In this document: positions 4,471-6,109 of the stretch, piece by piece
How the letters are laid out: the number at the start of each line of letters is the position of its first letter
Numbering within the stretch: position 1 is the stretch's first letter
Source: an uncultured Oscillospiraceae bacterium
GTDB taxonomy: Bacteria; Bacillota; Clostridia; Oscillospirales; Acutalibacteraceae
Reading direction: 5' to 3'
NCBI GenBank assembly: GCA_902478455.1
Contig: CABSLJ010000151.1
Coordinates: forward strand, 1-6,109
DNA length: 6,109 nt
The notes under the pieces: model-generated
Told to the model about the DNA's origin: nothing
What the model saw: the letters and a program-made list of their open reading frames with translations, nothing else
The model's database searches: none
Position numbers and translations under genes: made by a program

Positions 4471-6109
4471 TCAATCGGCCGAAAGAATCCGCACGCTGCT
4501 GCCCTCTTGCGAGGAACGGACCAGAATCTGAGCGGGAATGCGGCTTTTCAGCTCGGAGACGTGGGAGATGATCCCCACCGTGCGGCCCATCTGCTGGATG
4601 CGGTAGAGGGCGGTCATGGCCGTATCCAGCGTATCCTGATCGAGCGAGCCGAAGCCCTCGTCGATGAAGATGGAATCCAGCCGGACGCCGCCCGAATAGC
4701 TCTGCACGACGTCCGAAAGCCCGAAGGCGAGGGAGAGCGACGCCAGGAAGAGCTCTCCGCCCGAGAGGGTGTCCACCGAGCGGACGCCGCCGTGGTGCGC
4801 GTCGAACACCTCAAGGTCGAGCCCGGCGTAGCCGCGGGAAGCGCCCGACGCCGTCTTGCGGGCCAGGCTGTAGCGGCCGCCGCTGAAGGTGCCAAAATAG
4901 GCGTTGGCGCAGGTCAGGATGTCGTCGAGCATGATGCCGAGGACAAACATGGGCAAAGGAACCTTGGCGCTGTTGCCGCCGGAGATCAGCTGGGCCACGC
5001 GGCCTGCGGCCGAGTAGGCCTTTTGGAGGTCGCCGCCTTGTGCTTCCAGCCTTTGCAGCTCGGCAACCGAGCGGGAGATCGCTTCGCACAACTGGCGCAG
5101 CGAGCCCGAACGTTCAAAAGCCTCCCGGCTTTTTTCACGGGCGGTCTGCTCGGCCTCCTCCAGAGGGGGCAGCTCGGGCGGTTTTCTGTCGGCAAGCTCC
5201 TCTTCGAGCGCCCTTTTCTCTCTGAAGACGGCCTCCAGGGCTGCGTCATAACGCTTGATCTCTTCCTCCCAGGCGCGGAGAGCCTCCTGCGCGGGCGCGG
5301 GCTCCAGATTTTCCTCCGCGGGCCAGCCGGCCGCCGCTTTCTCCCGTTCCAGCGCGGCCTGCGCAGCGCGCTCCTGGGCAAAGGCTTCCTCTTTTGCCGC
5401 GCAGGCGGCGCGCAGAGCCTCGGCGGCGGCGGCCTGTTCCCGCCCTGTGGAGGAGAGCGTCTTTTCCAGCGTTTGGGCGCGTGCTTCCAGCGCCGCGGCT
5501 TCCTCGAGCGCGGCCTGATGCCGGCGGCGCACCGAGGCGAGGTCTCTGTCCTCTACGGTCAGATTTTCACTCACCTCTTCGGCGCCCGCGAGCGCCTGGG
5601 CGAGCGTCCGGGCAAGCGCCTCCCGTTTTTCCTTACAGGACTGAAGGAGGGAGAGCGCCGCTTCCTCCTCTTTCCTGCGCTGTTCCACGCGGGCGGCCGC
5701 CGCGGGCCGTTTGGCCTGCAACGCGAGGGCATCATCCAGTTCCCGCTGCCTTTGGGGCAACCTTTCCGCCACCTCCGCCTCCGGTGCAAAGGCAGAGCAG
5801 CGATTCTCTTGTTCCGCGAAAGCGGCGCGGGCCGTTTCCTCGCGCGCCGTACACCGGGCGAGGGCCGTTTGCAGGAGGGCGTGGGATTCCCTCTCCTTAC
5901 CGACCTGACCGCGCAGAATGGCGGCCTCCTTTTCGGGCGGGGGGGCGTCCTTGGGTCGGGCCGGAATCGGATGCTCGCGCGAGCCGCAGACGGGGCAGGG
6001 CTCGCCCGGACGCAGCGTGCCGGAAAGATAGGCCGAGAAATCGGCCCGGAGCGCCCCTTCGGCCCGCTCCAGCTCCGCCGTGAGGGCGGCAAGGCGCACG
6101 CGCGCCTGC
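4471..6109 (-). CDS. sbcC: Nuclease subunit SbcC (Rad50-like ATPase), C-terminal half, runs off the right edge
   Basis: SbcC with SbcD forms the bacterial Mre11-Rad50-type complex, which opens hairpins and processes DNA ends in the cytoplasm. The visible 545 residues begin in the middle of the protein. The zinc-hook CPVC is at residues 38-41 (5986-5997), followed by GSREHP. A long Ala/Glu/Arg-rich coiled coil runs from about 50 to 400. The C-terminal ATPase lobe has the ABC signature LSGGE at 448-452 (4753-4767), Walker B and D-loop SIFIDEGFGSLD with D483-E484 (4657-4662), and the switch histidine in ISHVSEL (H516). Full-length proteins have about 1000 residues or more, so the N-terminal Walker A lobe and the first coil are beyond 6109. 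The reading frame is open to the edge; a GTG at 6099 is internal. The usual partner sbcD would lie upstream, outside the window. The MGMT-like gene follows after 85 bases, probably in the same transcript. Confidence 0.95.
   Translation of the reverse strand, partial: QARVRLAALTAELERAEGALRADFSAYLSGTLRPGEPCPVCGSREHPIPARPKDAPPPEKEAAILRGQVGKERESHALLQTALARCTAREETARAAFAEQENRCSAFAPEAEVAERLPQRQRELDDALALQAKRPAAAARVEQRRKEEEAALSLLQSCKEKREALARTLAQALAGAEEVSENLTVEDRDLASVRRRHQAALEEAAALEARAQTLEKTLSSTGREQAAAAEALRAACAAKEEAFAQERAAQAALEREKAAAGWPAEENLEPAPAQEALRAWEEEIKRYDAALEAVFREKRALEEELADRKPPELPPLEEAEQTAREKSREAFERSGSLRQLCEAISRSVAELQRLEAQGGDLQKAYSAAGRVAQLISGGNSAKVPLPMFVLGIMLDDILTCANAYFGTFSGGRYSLARKTASGASRGYAGLDLEVFDAHHGGVRSVDTLSGGELFLASLSLAFGLSDVVQSYSGGVRLDSIFIDEGFGSLDQDTLDTAMTALYRIQQMGRTVGIISHVSELKSRIPAQILVRSSQEGSSVRILSAD

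Noticed and set aside
5394..6083. 229-codon plus-strand ORF opposite sbcC
   Set aside because: A Pro/Arg/Ala-rich antisense shadow of the SbcC coiled coil, typical in high-GC DNA.
1..6109. CRISPR arrays, insertion sequences, integrase genes, rRNA
   Set aside because: No regularly spaced repeats, transposase-like ORFs, terminal repeats or rRNA-like sequence were seen on either strand.

Overview
The window looks like the chromosome of a spore-forming, fairly GC-rich member of the Clostridia (Oscillospiraceae-type guess). Three things point there: a sporulation gene (spoIIE), Gram-positive style AGGAGG-like ribosome sites with sigma-A promoters, and the MGMT-like and SbcC sequences. The assignment is inference; no species can be named.

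Layout. Positions 1-1570 (minus) carry the N-terminal 523 residues of SpoIIE; its phosphatase domain lies off the left edge. Positions 1571-2000 are a divergent regulatory region. It holds a probable Spo0A-type spoIIE promoter (minus), a 14-bp inverted repeat, and a perfect-consensus sigma-A promoter (plus) overlapped by two inverted repeats that look like operators. Positions 2001-2444 (plus) encode a MarR-family repressor. Positions 2445-2611 are a structured leader: a possible three-way junction, an overlapping anti-terminator/terminator pair and two minute ORFs. Positions 2612-3958 (plus) encode a complete MATE-family efflux pump, closed by a strong bidirectional terminator at 3985-4024. 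On the minus strand follow a short MGMT-like alkyltransferase-domain protein (4050-4385) and the C-terminal half of the SbcC nuclease ATPase (4471 to the right edge).

How the genes work together. marR and the MATE gene form a MepR/MepA-like efflux unit. It appears to be controlled twice: by MarR autorepression at the promoter, then by attenuation in the leader between repressor and pump. sbcC and the MGMT-like gene lie in one direction with 85 bases between them and probably form a DNA-repair transcription unit that ends at the shared terminator. spoIIE is an independent sporulation gene.

The marR-MATE unit is clearly lower in GC (roughly 40-53% in sampled 60-base lines) than spoIIE and sbcC (roughly 68-75%), which suggests an inserted accessory cassette. 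The most interesting element is the leader at 2451-2555, a candidate riboswitch or ribosome-controlled attenuator for a multidrug/toxic-compound exporter.
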